Assembly: GCF_005938225.1 (NCBI RefSeq)
Contig: NZ_VCPC01000001.1
Location: 62,001 to 126,000 of the forward strand
Reading direction: 5' to 3'
DNA length: 64,000 bases
DNA from: Arenibacterium halophilum
Lineage (GTDB): Bacteria > Pseudomonadota > Alphaproteobacteria > Rhodobacterales > Rhodobacteraceae
Made by a program: the position numbers and the translations under genes. The stretch's first letter is position 1. Each line of letters opens with the position of its first letter. The notes below the pieces were generated by a model that saw nothing but the letters and a program-made list of their open reading frames with translations, was not told the origin of the DNA and ran no database searches. Below, in pieces: positions 28,120 to 36,537 of this stretch.

Positions 28120-28491
28120 ATGACCGAGACCACAGATATCGCCGCCCAGATACAGGACACCATCAGCGCAAACGACGTGGTGCTTTACATGAAAGGCACC
28201 AAATCCATGCCGCAATGCGGCTTCTCCAGCCGCGTCGCCGGTGTGCTGAACTACATGGGCGTCGACTTTGCAGATGTGAACGTTCTGGCCGATGAAGGCA
28301 TTCGCCAAGGGATCAAGGATTTCTCTGACTGGCCGACCGTGCCGCAGCTTTATGTCAAAGGCGAATTCGTCGGCGGCTGCGACATCATCACCGAGATGAC
28401 GCTCTCGGGCGAGCTGGACACGCTGTTCGACAGCAAGGGCGTGTCCTACGACAAGGACGCCGCCAACAAGATCCGCGAAGCCAACGGCTAA
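28120..28491 (+). CDS. grxD: Monothiol glutaredoxin (Grx4/GrxD type)
   Basis: 123 residues. The active site CGFS lies in KSMPQCGFSSRVAGVLNYMGV, with the GSH-binding WPTVPQLYVKGEFVGGCDI region following, both full matches to CGFS glutaredoxins. These proteins carry [2Fe-2S] clusters and form complexes with BolA, encoded just upstream. Ends in a repeat-rich convergent gap. Confidence 0.96.
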   Translation: MTETTDIAAQIQDTISANDVVLYMKGTKSMPQCGFSSRVAGVLNYMGVDFADVNVLADEGIRQGIKDFSDWPTVPQLYVKGEFVGGCDIITEMTLSGELDTLFDSKGVSYDKDAANKIREANG

Positions 28492-28512
28492 GCGCCTACA
28501 GCACGCGAAGAT

Positions 28513-28570
28513 GGGGGCGCTGCCCCCGTCCCTGCGGGACTCCCCCGGAGTATTTCGGGAATAATGAAAT
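28513..28570 (+). repeat. Dispersed structured repeat, copy 2
   Basis: Same layout as the copies at 17619 and 35893: GGGGGC..GCCCCC hairpin, GTCCC-TGCG-GGGAC hairpin, then CCCCCGGAGTATTTC and GGAATAATGAA. It lies between the convergent grxD and zapA genes. Confidence 0.85.
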
Positions 28571-28636
28571 GGGGACGGGTCCCCTGCTTCTTTGGGATAT
28601 AAATATCCCCGCCGGAGGCTTCGCGCGCAGCGCGAA
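28571..28636. repeat. Three further hairpins next to repeat copy 2
   Basis: GGGGAC-GG-GTCCCC (28571-28584), GGGATAT-AA-ATATCCC (28594-28609) and TTCGCGC-GCA-GCGCGAA (about 28620-28636) follow one another in the 160-base grxD-zapA gap. They probably act as a two-way transcription stop or as a mosaic intergenic repeat. Confidence 0.6.
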
Positions 28637-28651
28637 TTTCGACACCGATGA

Positions 28652-29056
28652 TCAGGATGCGAGGCCAGCTTTGGCTTCGACGTCCTGAGCCAGCGCCTCG
28701 GCACGCGCTGCCATTTCTGTCAGTGCGTCGGTTAGCGATGGCGGGATAACGGCCACTTCTACCCGTTCGGGTTCTGCGGCGGGTGCATTGCGCAGTCGGG
28801 CAAGTTCCTCTTCTGCCTCGGCAAGTTTTGCTTCGACATCACGGATGCGGTCTTCGACCGAGGCGGTCTTGTCAGCCAAAAGCAGGCCGGCCATCAGCAA
28901 CATGCGGCTTTCCGGCATACGTCCGATCTGATCCGAGAGCACCTGCGCTTCGTCGTCCAGCATCTTGGCCGCCGTGTGCAGATAGGTTTCCTCACCCGCC
29001 TGACAGGAGACTTCGAAGGCGCGGCCGCCGATCTGAATCGTCACTTCCGGCATCAT
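28652..29056 (-). CDS. zapA: Cell division protein ZapA
   Basis: 134 residues. MPEVTIQIGGRAFEVSCQAGEETYLHTAAKMLDDEAQ is the ZapA globular head, followed by MLLMAGLLLADKTASVEDRI and a long coiled coil (about 65-95). ZapA bundles FtsZ filaments at midcell. Two consecutive ATGs (29056, 29053); the first overlaps the stop of the upstream gene (ATGA). The Ala/Glu-rich extension beyond residue 95 is longer than in E. coli ZapA. Confidence 0.88.
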   Translation of the reverse strand: MMPEVTIQIGGRAFEVSCQAGEETYLHTAAKMLDDEAQVLSDQIGRMPESRMLLMAGLLLADKTASVEDRIRDVEAKLAEAEEELARLRNAPAAEPERVEVAVIPPSLTDALTEMAARAEALAQDVEAKAGLAS

Positions 29057-29595
29057 GTGGTCCTTTCCTGCGTGTCAGAGGCATCGGGCTGTGCCACCCC
29101 ATTCACCAGGGGATCAAGCCGGGCGAGGATGGCGGCCGCTTCGGCGGCATCGGCGGCGCGGGTGGCGCGCAGCCCTTCGAGTTCGGCCAGCATCGCCTTG
29201 TTGATCAGATGCGGTTCGCCGACCCCGGCCTCGTTCGCCTCGCGCAGGGCCATGTTGGACTGGCGGAGTTGTTCGTTGGCCTGCCGCAGCCGTTGCAATT
29301 CGCCGTCGAGTTGAGCGAGCGCGTCGGCCTGGGCCGAGACTTCGCGGCGCAGGTCGTCGGCTTCGGTGCTGTCAACGGCCTCGGCGCGGATGCGCTCGAT
29401 TTCGTCGAAATGTTTCTGGTTCAGCACGCGCAGCCGTTCTTTCAGCTGGGCGTTGGCGGTTTTTTCGTCTTCCAGTTCCGCCGCCAGATCGCGGCCATCA
29501 TCTGCGTTGGAGGCATTCGACAGGGCATCGAGCCCCGTGCCGATCCTGTCCAGCGCCGCCGAGATGCGGGATTGCAACGCGTCGATATCGCTCAT
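29053..29595 (-). CDS. Coiled-coil protein encoded with zapA
   Basis: 180 residues, mostly helical heptad pattern (about 45-125: DLAAELEDEKTANAQLKERL ... LDGELQRLRQANEQLRQSN) with no signal peptide. ATG 29595 has GAGAGG seven bases upstream. It is translationally coupled to zapA, so a division-related helper of ZapA is an inference from position only. No family name is recognised. Confidence 0.8.
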   Translation of the reverse strand: MSDIDALQSRISAALDRIGTGLDALSNASNADDGRDLAAELEDEKTANAQLKERLRVLNQKHFDEIERIRAEAVDSTEADDLRREVSAQADALAQLDGELQRLRQANEQLRQSNMALREANEAGVGEPHLINKAMLAELEGLRATRAADAAEAAAILARLDPLVNGVAQPDASDTQERTT

Positions 29596-29857
29596 GCCTC
29601 TCACCTGTCTAAGGGCTGCCAACTGGCCGCCGCCGTGTCTGCCTGTTTCGCGCCCAGATCTGCCAAGCGAATCGGCACCCAAGGCGGGTTTCGATCAGTT
29701 TAGCGAAAGCCTTGGCAAAATACCTCCCCTTAGAATTCAGCGGCTTGCCGGGCGCTTCTCAAGTGATGTCCCGCGGTAAATGGCGCCAATGCTTGATCTT
29801 TGGCCTCTCGCTGCTATTGAGCAGGCCAATCGCTGCCTAAACAAAGGACCGAAGCCC

Positions 29858-31876
29858 GTGGATCTGACTGCTCTTCGCACTGCCCACCCCGAACATTGGG
29901 GCAAGGCCACCGCAATCCGCGCTCTGACGCTGGATGCCGTTCATGCCGCCAACTCCGGCCATTCCGGCATGCCGATGGGCATGGCCGATGTGGCGACGGT
30001 TCTCTATGAAAAGCATCTGAAATTTGACGCCTCCGCCCCGGAATGGCCCGACCGCGACCGGTTCATCCTGTCGGCCGGCCACGGCTCGATGCTGCTGTAT
30101 TCGCTGCTCTATCTCACTGGCGACGCCGAGATCACGCTGGATCAGATCCGCAACTTCCGCCAGATGGGCGCCAAGACGGCGGGCCACCCCGAGAATTTCC
30201 TGGCGCGCGCCATTGAAACGACCACCGGGCCGCTGGGCCAGGGCATCGCCAATTCCGTCGGCTTCGCCATTGCCGAGGAAGTGCAGCGGGCGCAATTCGG
30301 CAAGAAGATCGTCGATCACCACACCTATGTGATTGCGGGTGACGGCTGCCTGATGGAAGGCATCAGCCAAGAGGCGATCACGCTGGCCGGACGGCTGCGT
30401 CTGGGCAAGCTGATCGTGTTCTGGGACAACAACAACATCACCATCGACGGCCCGGTCGATATTTCCGATGCCACCGATCAGCCCGCCCGCTTCCGCGCCG
30501 CCGGTTGGCAGGTGATCGAGATCGACGGCCATAACCCGGAAGAAATCGACGCCGCGATCACAAAGGCCAAGACCAGCAAGAAGCCCTCGATGATTGCCTG
30601 CAAGACGCATATCGCGCTGGGACATGCCGCACAGGACACCTCGAAAGGCCACGGCGCGCTGACCAACCCCGAGCAGCTGATCGCCGCGAAAGAGGCCTAC
30701 GGCTGGAGCACCGGCCCCTTTGAGGTGCCCGCCGACATCAAATCGGCCTGGGAGGCCATCGGCAGCCGGGGCGCCAGCGACCACGCCGAGTGGAAGACGC
30801 GGCTGGCCGAACTGAGCGAGCGCAAACAGGGAGACTTCAACCGCATCCAGTCGGGCGAGGCGCCCAAGCGGTTGCAGGCGACCATTCGCGCACTGAAGAA
30901 GCAAATCTCGGAAAGCCAGCCGAAACTGGCAACCCGTGCCAGCTCAGAGCGCGTGCTGGAGGTGGTGAACCCGATCATGCCCGAAACGCTGGGTGGATCG
31001 GCTGACCTGACCGGGTCGAACAACACGAAAACCGGCGATCTTGGCGTGTTCCTGCCCGAAAACCGCAAGGGCCGGTACATCCACTATGGCATCCGTGAAC
31101 ATGGCATGGCCGCCGCGATGAACGGCATGGCGCTGCATGGCGGCGTGCGCCCCTATGGCGGCACTTTCATGTGTTTCACCGATTACGCCCGCCCCGCGAT
31201 GCGCCTTGCCGCGCTGATGCAGGTGCCCAGCGTCTTCGTGATGACCCATGACAGCATCGGCCTTGGCGAAGATGGCCCGACCCACCAGCCGGTCGAGCAT
31301 CTGGCGATTTCGCGCGCCACGCCCAACACCTGGGTGTTCCGCCCCGCCGACACGGTGGAAACCGCCGAGGCATGGGAACTGGCGTTGACCTCGCAGAAAA
31401 CGCCAAGCGTGATGTCGCTGACCCGTCAGGGCCTGCCGACCGTGCGCACCAAGCACAGCCAGAAGAACCTGACCGCGCAGGGCGCCTATATCCTGGCCGA
31501 GGCCGAGGCCAAGCGGCAGGTGATCCTGATCGCGACAGGGTCCGAGGTGTCGGTCGCGCTGGCCGCGCGCGACACGCTGGAGGCCGAGGGCATCGGCACC
31601 CGCGTGGTTTCCATGCCCTGCATGGAGCTGTTCGAGGCGCAGGACGAAACCTATCGCCGTCGCGTGCTGCCCGCCGGCCCGGTTCGGATCGGGATCGAGG
31701 CCGCCGTGCGCCAGGGTTGGGATCGCTGGCTGCTGGGTGAACGTGGCCGCGCGAACAAAGCCGGCTTCATCGGCATGGACAGCTTTGGCGCATCGGCCCC
31801 TGCGGAAGAGCTGTTCGAGAAATTCGGCATCACCGCCGAGGCGACCGTTGCCAAGGCGAAATCGCTGCTGGGCTAA
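29858..31876 (+). CDS. tkt: Transketolase
   Basis: 672 residues. The thiamine-diphosphate site [13 protein letters not shown] and [17 protein letters not shown], the [16 protein letters not shown] start and the C-terminal [16 protein letters not shown] are all transketolase hallmarks. It moves two-carbon units in the pentose phosphate pathway. The GTG start at 29858 fits AAAGGACC upstream; the frame is open 26 codons further but those residues do not resemble transketolase. It lies between zapA (divergent) and a surface protein gene, with gap 2.8 kb downstream. Confidence 0.97.
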   Translation: MDLTALRTAHPEHWGKATAIRALTLDAVHAANSGHSGMPMGMADVATVLYEKHLKFDASAPEWPDRDRFILSAGHGSMLLYSLLYLTGDAEITLDQIRNFRQMGAKTAGHPENFLARAIETTTGPLGQGIANSVGFAIAEEVQRAQFGKKIVDHHTYVIAGDGCLMEGISQEAITLAGRLRLGKLIVFWDNNNITIDGPVDISDATDQPARFRAAGWQVIEIDGHNPEEIDAAITKAKTSKKPSMIACKTHIALGHAAQDTSKGHGALTNPEQLIAAKEAYGWSTGPFEVPADIKSAWEAIGSRGASDHAEWKTRLAELSERKQGDFNRIQSGEAPKRLQATIRALKKQISESQPKLATRASSERVLEVVNPIMPETLGGSADLTGSNNTKTGDLGVFLPENRKGRYIHYGIREHGMAAAMNGMALHGGVRPYGGTFMCFTDYARPAMRLAALMQVPSVFVMTHDSIGLGEDGPTHQPVEHLAISRATPNTWVFRPADTVETAEAWELALTSQKTPSVMSLTRQGLPTVRTKHSQKNLTAQGAYILAEAEAKRQVILIATGSEVSVALAARDTLEAEGIGTRVVSMPCMELFEAQDETYRRRVLPAGPVRIGIEAAVRQGWDRWLLGERGRANKAGFIGMDSFGASAPAEELFEKFGITAEATVAKAKSLLG

Positions 31877-31886
31877 GCCCTTGTCG

Positions 31887-31912
31887 GCCCCGGCGGGCAC
31901 ACCTGCCGGGGC
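31887..31912 (+). terminator. Hairpin after tkt
   Basis: GCCCCGGC and GCCGGGGC, an 8-bp stem, 10 bases after the tkt stop. No U-run. Confidence 0.5.
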
Positions 31913-31919
31913 TGCCACA

Positions 31920-31934
31920 TTTCAGCCACAATTT
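31920..31934 (+). promoter_or_regulatory. Motif shared upstream of two VPLPA-CTERM genes (copy A)
   Basis: TTTCAGCCACAATTT, 94 bases before the gene at 32028. The same 15-mer with one change is at 41715-41729, upstream of the VPLPA-CTERM gene at 41851. It could be a regulator site or chance. Confidence 0.35.
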
Positions 31935-32027
31935 ACAAATCCCTCACAGAACCGTTACATACTGCAGGCATCAGCCCCGGGAACGCCGCGCCCTTTGCGC
32001 GGCGATTTTGCAACCGGAGTTTCCTGC

Positions 32028-33440
32028 ATGTCCCGTTCCCTGTTCCTGACCACCACCGCGCTTGTCGCGCTTGGCCTGCCCGGTGTGGCCGCCGCTGCCA
32101 CCTGCTCTTCCGCTCTTGTCGGCGGCAACCCGGTGCTGACCTGCGATCAGCCCGCCACCGACCCGGTCAGCGATGCCAGCGACACCCTGACGGTCAACGT
32201 CACCTCGGGTGCGGATGTCACCAGCACCGACAAGGACGTGGCCGCGCTGGAGCTGAACGGCATCGATGTCACGGTGAATAACGCGGGCACCATCCAGAAC
32301 ACCGATACCGACAAGGACGCCAACGCGATCACCGGCATCGGCAGCACTCTGACCGTGACCAACAGCGGCACCATCCACAGCGGCGACCGCGCGATTCACA
32401 TGCTGGACGGGTTCTCCGGCGGCCTGACCGTCGTGAACGAAGCCACCGGAGTCATCACGTCGCGCCGTCAGACCATCCGCACCGAAGAGGCCGCGCCAAA
32501 TTCGACGATCGAGAACCACGGGCTGATTTCCTCGGTCGAAGGCCGGGCCATCCAAGTGCGCGGCCAGGGGTCCAGCGTCGTCAACTACGGCACCATCGAA
32601 GGTGGCGAAGAGGTGATCGAAGCACGCGACGATTTCACCCTGACCAACTATGGCACCATTCGCCTGCGCGATGGCGTGGACGACGAAGACGGCACACAGC
32701 TGGCCTCGGGCACGGTGAAGAACTATGGCCTGATCCTGGGCAGCGATGACGGCGTCGATATCGACGAAGGCGAAATCTATAACTACGCGGGTGCCAGCAT
32801 CATCTCGACCGGGCCGGAAGGCGCCGGGATTGACGTCGACGACGTGTTCGACAACAGCCGCGATCCGGTGCGCGCCGCCAACCCGCTGTATGTCGAAAAC
32901 GCAGGCTATATCGAAGGCCGCTTCGCCCTTGGCGCCGACGAAAACGCAACCTCGGAAATCAACGTCGTGAACAGCGGCACGCTTTATGGCCGCAGCGGCG
33001 TGGCGATTTCCCTGGCCCCCGGTCAAGGCGACAGCTCGGTCACTCTGACCGGTGCCAGCGTCGTGATGGGCGATGTGGTGTTCGGCGGTGGCGACGATCT
33101 TCTGACCGTGGCCAGCCTGACTTCGGGCGTGCTGGGCGATGGGCTGTTCGACGGTGGTGACGGGTTCGATACCCTGGTGCTGGGCAGCTATGCGCTGACC
33201 GATCTGCTGAGCTTTGATTTTGACGGCACGCTGGTCGACCTGGCGCTGCAAACCGCCAATGGCGTCGTCACCGCGCAATTTACCAACTTTGAAAACTGGA
33301 TGTTCGGCAACGGCGACAGCTATTCCACCAGCGCGCTGGCCGCAGCCGTTCCGGCCTCGCAAGTGCCGCTGCCTGCTGGCATGGCGCTGTTGCTGGGTGG
33401 TCTGGGCGGGTTTGCCACCCTGCGCCGCCGCAAGGCCTGA
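32028..33440 (+). CDS. VPLPA-CTERM surface protein with NxGTI beta-helix repeats
   Basis: 470 residues. Sec signal peptide (1-23, ending GVAAAA). From about 75 to 330 there are about nine irregular repeats of 20-30 residues with N-x-G-T/L/Y-I cores (NNAGTI, TNSGTI, ENHGLI, VNYGTI, TNYGTI, KNYGLI, ENAGYI, VNSGTL), the pattern of right-handed beta-helix passengers. The tail begins VPLPAG at residue 446, then a hydrophobic helix and RRRKA: a VPLPA-CTERM sorting signal for an exosortase (XrtD type), which is not in this window. It is probably cut, processed and released or attached at the surface. Ligand unknown. Confidence 0.88.
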   Translation: MSRSLFLTTTALVALGLPGVAAAATCSSALVGGNPVLTCDQPATDPVSDASDTLTVNVTSGADVTSTDKDVAALELNGIDVTVNNAGTIQNTDTDKDANAITGIGSTLTVTNSGTIHSGDRAIHMLDGFSGGLTVVNEATGVITSRRQTIRTEEAAPNSTIENHGLISSVEGRAIQVRGQGSSVVNYGTIEGGEEVIEARDDFTLTNYGTIRLRDGVDDEDGTQLASGTVKNYGLILGSDDGVDIDEGEIYNYAGASIISTGPEGAGIDVDDVFDNSRDPVRAANPLYVENAGYIEGRFALGADENATSEINVVNSGTLYGRSGVAISLAPGQGDSSVTLTGASVVMGDVVFGGGDDLLTVASLTSGVLGDGLFDGGDGFDTLVLGSYALTDLLSFDFDGTLVDLALQTANGVVTAQFTNFENWMFGNGDSYSTSALAAAVPASQVPLPAGMALLLGGLGGFATLRRRKA

Positions 33441-33453
33441 GTTTGACAAAGCG

Positions 33454-33474
33454 GGCGGGCCCAAGCGGCCCGCC
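33454..33474. terminator. Two-way hairpin between convergent genes
   Basis: GGCGGGCC and GGCCCGCC around a 5-base loop, between the VPLPA-CTERM gene and the DUF808 gene, which end 46 bases apart. Confidence 0.5.
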
Positions 33475-33485
33475 TGCCCCGCGCG

Positions 33486-34460
33486 TTAATGCGCGTCGGC
33501 GGGTTTCTTGCCTGTCATCTTTTCCCACAGCGGCACGATGACCTTGGTCGCCAGCGGGATCAGGGCAAAGCCCAGCAACAGCCCGAACACCCCGTCGAAC
33601 GCTGCGGTCACGGCCCATTCCACAAAGCCATGCGCCTGCTTTGCCGCATCGGCGACCTGCACCGCGATGTGGTGGATCCAGTCGTAGGGCCCGTGCCAGC
33701 CCAGCTCTCCCAACCCGTGGATGATGATCGACCCGCCGACCCACAGCATCGCCGCCGTTCCGACCGTGCTGAGCAGCTTCATCAGCCAGGGCATTGCCCG
33801 CACGATCCCGCGCCCCAGCGCACGCGTGGGCGACAGGCGGCCGTTCTCGGCCAGGTAAAGCCCCACATCGTCGGCCTTCACGATCAGCGCAACGCTGCCG
33901 TAAACCACGACGGTGATGCCGATGCCGACAACGGCCAGCGTCGCCGCCTCCATCCAGAGGTTGCTTGGCGGAATCTCTGCCAGTGCAATCGTCATGATTT
34001 CGGCGGACAGGATGAAATCGGTCTTGATCGCGCCTGCGGCCTTCTCTTCTTCCAGATGCGCGGGATCGCCGGGTTTATCCTCGGGGAACACCTCGTGCGG
34101 ATGATGCGGCCACAGGACGTGGTAGATTTTTTCGGCGCCTTCGAAGCACAGATAGGCCCCGCCCAGCATCAGCAGAAGCGGGATCAGCCAGGGCGCGAAT
34201 TGCGACAGCAGCAGCCCCGCTGGCAGCAGATACAGCAGCTTGTTCTTGAATGACCCCTTGGCGATGCGCCAGATGATCGGCAGCTCGCGCGCGGCGGCGA
34301 AGCCGTGCACGTATTTTGGCGTGACGGCGGCATCGTCGATCACCGCACCCGCCGCCTTAGCCCCGGCCTTGGCCGCCTGTGCCGCCACATCGTCGACCGA
34401 GGCGGCCGCAACCTTGGCGATTCCCGCCACGTCATCCAACAGTGCCAGAAGGCCGCTCAT
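33486..34460 (-). CDS. DUF808 (YedI-like) inner-membrane protein
   Basis: 324 residues. MSGLLALLDDVAGIAKVAAASVDDVAAQAAKAGAKAAGAV and DDAAVTPKYVHGFAAARELPIIWRIAKGS are the DUF808 signature at the N-terminus; six to seven membrane helices follow, with cytoplasmic loops near residues 130-150 (HPHEVFPEDKPGDPAHLEEEK). No biochemical role is known for the family. It is divergent from gap over a 182-base gap. Confidence 0.9.
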   Translation of the reverse strand: MSGLLALLDDVAGIAKVAAASVDDVAAQAAKAGAKAAGAVIDDAAVTPKYVHGFAAARELPIIWRIAKGSFKNKLLYLLPAGLLLSQFAPWLIPLLLMLGGAYLCFEGAEKIYHVLWPHHPHEVFPEDKPGDPAHLEEEKAAGAIKTDFILSAEIMTIALAEIPPSNLWMEAATLAVVGIGITVVVYGSVALIVKADDVGLYLAENGRLSPTRALGRGIVRAMPWLMKLLSTVGTAAMLWVGGSIIIHGLGELGWHGPYDWIHHIAVQVADAAKQAHGFVEWAVTAAFDGVFGLLLGFALIPLATKVIVPLWEKMTGKKPADAH

Positions 34461-34523
34461 TCACCTGTCCTTTTGTCGATCCTGCCGTCCTTAGCCTAGC
34501 GCAATGCGACAGCAGGGCAAGCG

Positions 34524-34556
34524 TGAGCGTTAACAGCCACAGTTTGCGCTAACACA
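34524..34556. promoter_or_regulatory. Two GCG(T/C)TAACA direct repeats upstream of gap
   Basis: GCGTTAACA (34527) and GCGCTAACA (34547) are 20 bases apart, two helical turns on the same face. The second is in the 14-mer AGTTTGCGCTAACA, close to the GTTA.CG.TAAC palindromes used by LacI-type carbon regulators of Rhodobacteraceae (CceR is my best recollection, unverified). They lie between DUF808 and gap, just before a candidate gap promoter (TTTGAT-N16-TATATC, 34581-34608). Confidence 0.4.
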
Positions 34557-34642
34557 TTCATTTTCCGATGCTTTTTTGCTTTTGATGCTGCGCGCACGGG
34601 GCTATATCCGCCCTAACCCCAGTTTTTTTGCCGGAGCTTGTC

Positions 34643-35644
34643 ATGACCATTAATGTCGGTATCAACGGATTTGGCCGGATCGGCCGCTGCACCCTGTCAC
34701 ACATCGCCGCCAGCGGCCGCAACGACATCCGGGTCGTGAAGGCAAACGCGACCGGCCCCATCGAAACCGCCGCCCACCTGCTGCGCTATGACAGCATCCA
34801 CGGCCGGTTCAACAACAACATCCGCGTCGGCGAACGCACGCTGGATCTGGGCCGTGGCGAGATCGAGATGTTCTCGACCTATGACCCGAAAGAGCTGGAC
34901 TGGTCGGGCTGCGACGTGGTGCTGGAATGCACCGGCAACTTCAACGATGGTGACAAGGCCTCGGTGCACTTGGAGCGTGGCGCCAAGAAGGTGCTGATTT
35001 CCGCGCCCGCCAAGAACGTGCAGAAGACCATCGTGTTCGGCGTGAATCACAACACGCTGACCCAGGCCGACAACATGGTGTCGAACGGGTCGTGCACCAC
35101 CAACTGCCTGGCGCCACTGGCCAAGGTGCTGGACGAGGCCATCGGCATCGAACACGGCATCATGACCACCGTGCATTCCTATACCGGCGATCAGCCGACA
35201 CTGGACCGTCGCCATTCCGATCTGTATCGCGCCCGCGCCGCCGCCATGGCCATGATCCCAACCTCGACCGGTGCCGCCAAGGCCTTGGGCGAAGTGCTGC
35301 CGAACCTGAAAGGCAAGCTGGACGGCTCGGCCATTCGCGTGCCCACGCCGAACGTCAGCGCCGTCGATCTGACCTTCCGCGCCGCCCGTGACGTAACCGC
35401 CGAAGAGGTGAACGCCGTTGTGGCCGAAGCGGCCAAGGGTTCGATCGGCAAGGTGCTGGCCTATGACCCCGAGCCGAAGGTGTCGATCGATTTCAACCAC
35501 ACCGAAGAAAGCTCGATCTTTGCGCCCGACCAGACCCGCGTCGTGGACGGCCGCATGGTGCGCGTGCTGGCCTGGTACGACAACGAGTGGGGCTTTTCGG
35601 TGCGCATGGCGGATGTGGCAACCCACATGGGCCGCCTTGGCTGA
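34643..35644 (+). CDS. gap: Glyceraldehyde-3-phosphate dehydrogenase, type I
   Basis: 333 residues. VGINGFGRIGR (NAD loop), the catalytic SNGSCTTNC with Cys151, and HSYTGDQPTLD ... PTSTGAAKALG are all present. It catalyses the phosphorylating oxidation of GAP or the reverse. The Asp that normally ends the second strand (NDL in E. coli) is Ala36 (KANAT), which in plant and cyanobacterial enzymes goes with NADP(H) use. ATG 34643 has CCGGAG seven bases upstream. A strong hairpin follows at 35671. Confidence 0.95.
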   Translation: MTINVGINGFGRIGRCTLSHIAASGRNDIRVVKANATGPIETAAHLLRYDSIHGRFNNNIRVGERTLDLGRGEIEMFSTYDPKELDWSGCDVVLECTGNFNDGDKASVHLERGAKKVLISAPAKNVQKTIVFGVNHNTLTQADNMVSNGSCTTNCLAPLAKVLDEAIGIEHGIMTTVHSYTGDQPTLDRRHSDLYRARAAAMAMIPTSTGAAKALGEVLPNLKGKLDGSAIRVPTPNVSAVDLTFRAARDVTAEEVNAVVAEAAKGSIGKVLAYDPEPKVSIDFNHTEESSIFAPDQTRVVDGRMVRVLAWYDNEWGFSVRMADVATHMGRLG

Positions 35645-35670
35645 TCTGTCGCCTGCAACCTTGAGATCCG

Positions 35671-35706
35671 GCGCCCCGTCAGGCTAACTGGCGGGGCGCT
35701 TTCGTT
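35671..35706 (+). terminator. Terminator after gap
   Basis: GCGCCCCG and CGGGGCGC with a 13-base loop followed by TTTCGTTT, 26 bases after the stop. It would reduce readthrough into the small gene at 35736. Confidence 0.65.
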
Positions 35707-35735
35707 TCAGGCGCGCGGACGTTGCAAAGGCAGTC

Positions 35736-35879
35736 ATGACCAATCCCATCGCCCTGGTTCTGGCCATTCTGATCGTGCTTGCCCTTGGGCTGGACCTGAT
35801 CCTGTTCGGCAGCGGTCACGTGGTGTTTCTGGGCAAGAAACTGTTCCAGTTTCTGGAATGGCTGGCGTTCTGGCGATAG
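35736..35879 (+). CDS. Small 47-aa membrane protein downstream of gap
   Basis: MTNPIALVLAILIVLALGLD then LILFGSGHVVFLGKKLF and a Trp/Phe-rich end (FLEWLAFWR): one or two hydrophobic helices. The pattern (a Gly-Leu-Asp-Leu turn after the first helix) looks like a real small membrane protein rather than chance. The ATG has AAAGGCAGTC upstream. It lies between the gap terminator and repeat copy 3. Unknown family. Confidence 0.65.
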   Translation: MTNPIALVLAILIVLALGLDLILFGSGHVVFLGKKLFQFLEWLAFWR

Positions 35880-35892
35880 CGCGTACAGGTAA

Positions 35893-35952
35893 GGGGGCCC
35901 TGCCCCCGTCCCTGCGGGACTCCCCCGGAGTATTTTCGGAATAATGAAGCCG
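35893..35952 (+). repeat. Dispersed structured repeat, copy 3
   Basis: Third copy of the element at 17619 and 28513: GGGGGC..GCCCCC, GTCCC-TGCG-GGGAC, CCCCCGGAGTATTTTC, GGAATAATGAA. It sits between the small membrane protein gene and the convergent coaD. Confidence 0.85.
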
Positions 35953-35962
35953 GTAGGCGGCG

Positions 35963-36460
35963 TCAGAGGCTGGCGAGTTTGGCCTTGAGCGCCTCGTTCA
36001 CCTGCGGGGTGACGAATTTGGATACGTCCCCTTCAAGGCGGGCGATTTCCTTGACCAGCTTGGAGGCGATGGCCTGATGCTTGGCTTCGGCCATCAGGAA
36101 GACTGTTTCGATCTTGTTGTTCAGCACGCGGTTCATGCCGACCATCTGGTATTCGTATTCGAAATCGGCCACGGCACGCAGGCCGCGCACGATCATCTGT
36201 GCGCCAACATCGGCGGCGCAGTCGATCAGGAGGTTCTCAAACGGATGCGCGACGATTTCGGTGCCGGTCTGCTCGGAGAGCTTTTGGCATTCGGCCTCGA
36301 TCATGGCGACGCGTTCTTCGAGCGAGAACAACGGACCTTTGTCGCGGTTGATGGCGACGCCGATCACCAGACGATCGACCAGCGCGGCGCCGCGGCGGAT
36401 GATATCGATATGGCCCAGCGTGATCGGGTCGAATGTGCCCGGATAAAGTGCGATCCGCAT
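35963..36460 (-). CDS. coaD: Phosphopantetheine adenylyltransferase
   Basis: 165 residues. RIALYPGTFDPITLGHIDIIRRG includes the nucleotidyltransferase TxGH motif; IVRGLRAVADFEYEYQMVGMNR is the PPAT signature. It makes dephospho-CoA from phosphopantetheine. Start ATG 36460 has GGGGAGG upstream; the frame is open nine codons earlier but without support. The CBS gene lies upstream in the same direction (77-base gap). Confidence 0.96.
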   Translation of the reverse strand: MRIALYPGTFDPITLGHIDIIRRGAALVDRLVIGVAINRDKGPLFSLEERVAMIEAECQKLSEQTGTEIVAHPFENLLIDCAADVGAQMIVRGLRAVADFEYEYQMVGMNRVLNNKIETVFLMAEAKHQAIASKLVKEIARLEGDVSKFVTPQVNEALKAKLASL

Positions 36461-36537
36461 TGCGGCCTCCCCTGCCCCAAGTGTCATGCTGCACCTGCAA
36501 ACACCATTGCAGCGCCAAGATCAAGGGAAAGCCGGGC

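Noticed and set aside
29596-29857. Possible 6S RNA near zapA
   Set aside because: 6S RNA is often close to zapA, but neither this gap nor the grxD-zapA gap shows the long closed-bubble fold; the latter is filled by hairpin repeats.
31971-33464. 497-codon open frame on the minus strand across the NxGTI repeat protein
   Set aside because: Mirror of a repeat-rich gene with a clear signal peptide and sorting tail on the other strand; composition is not protein-like.
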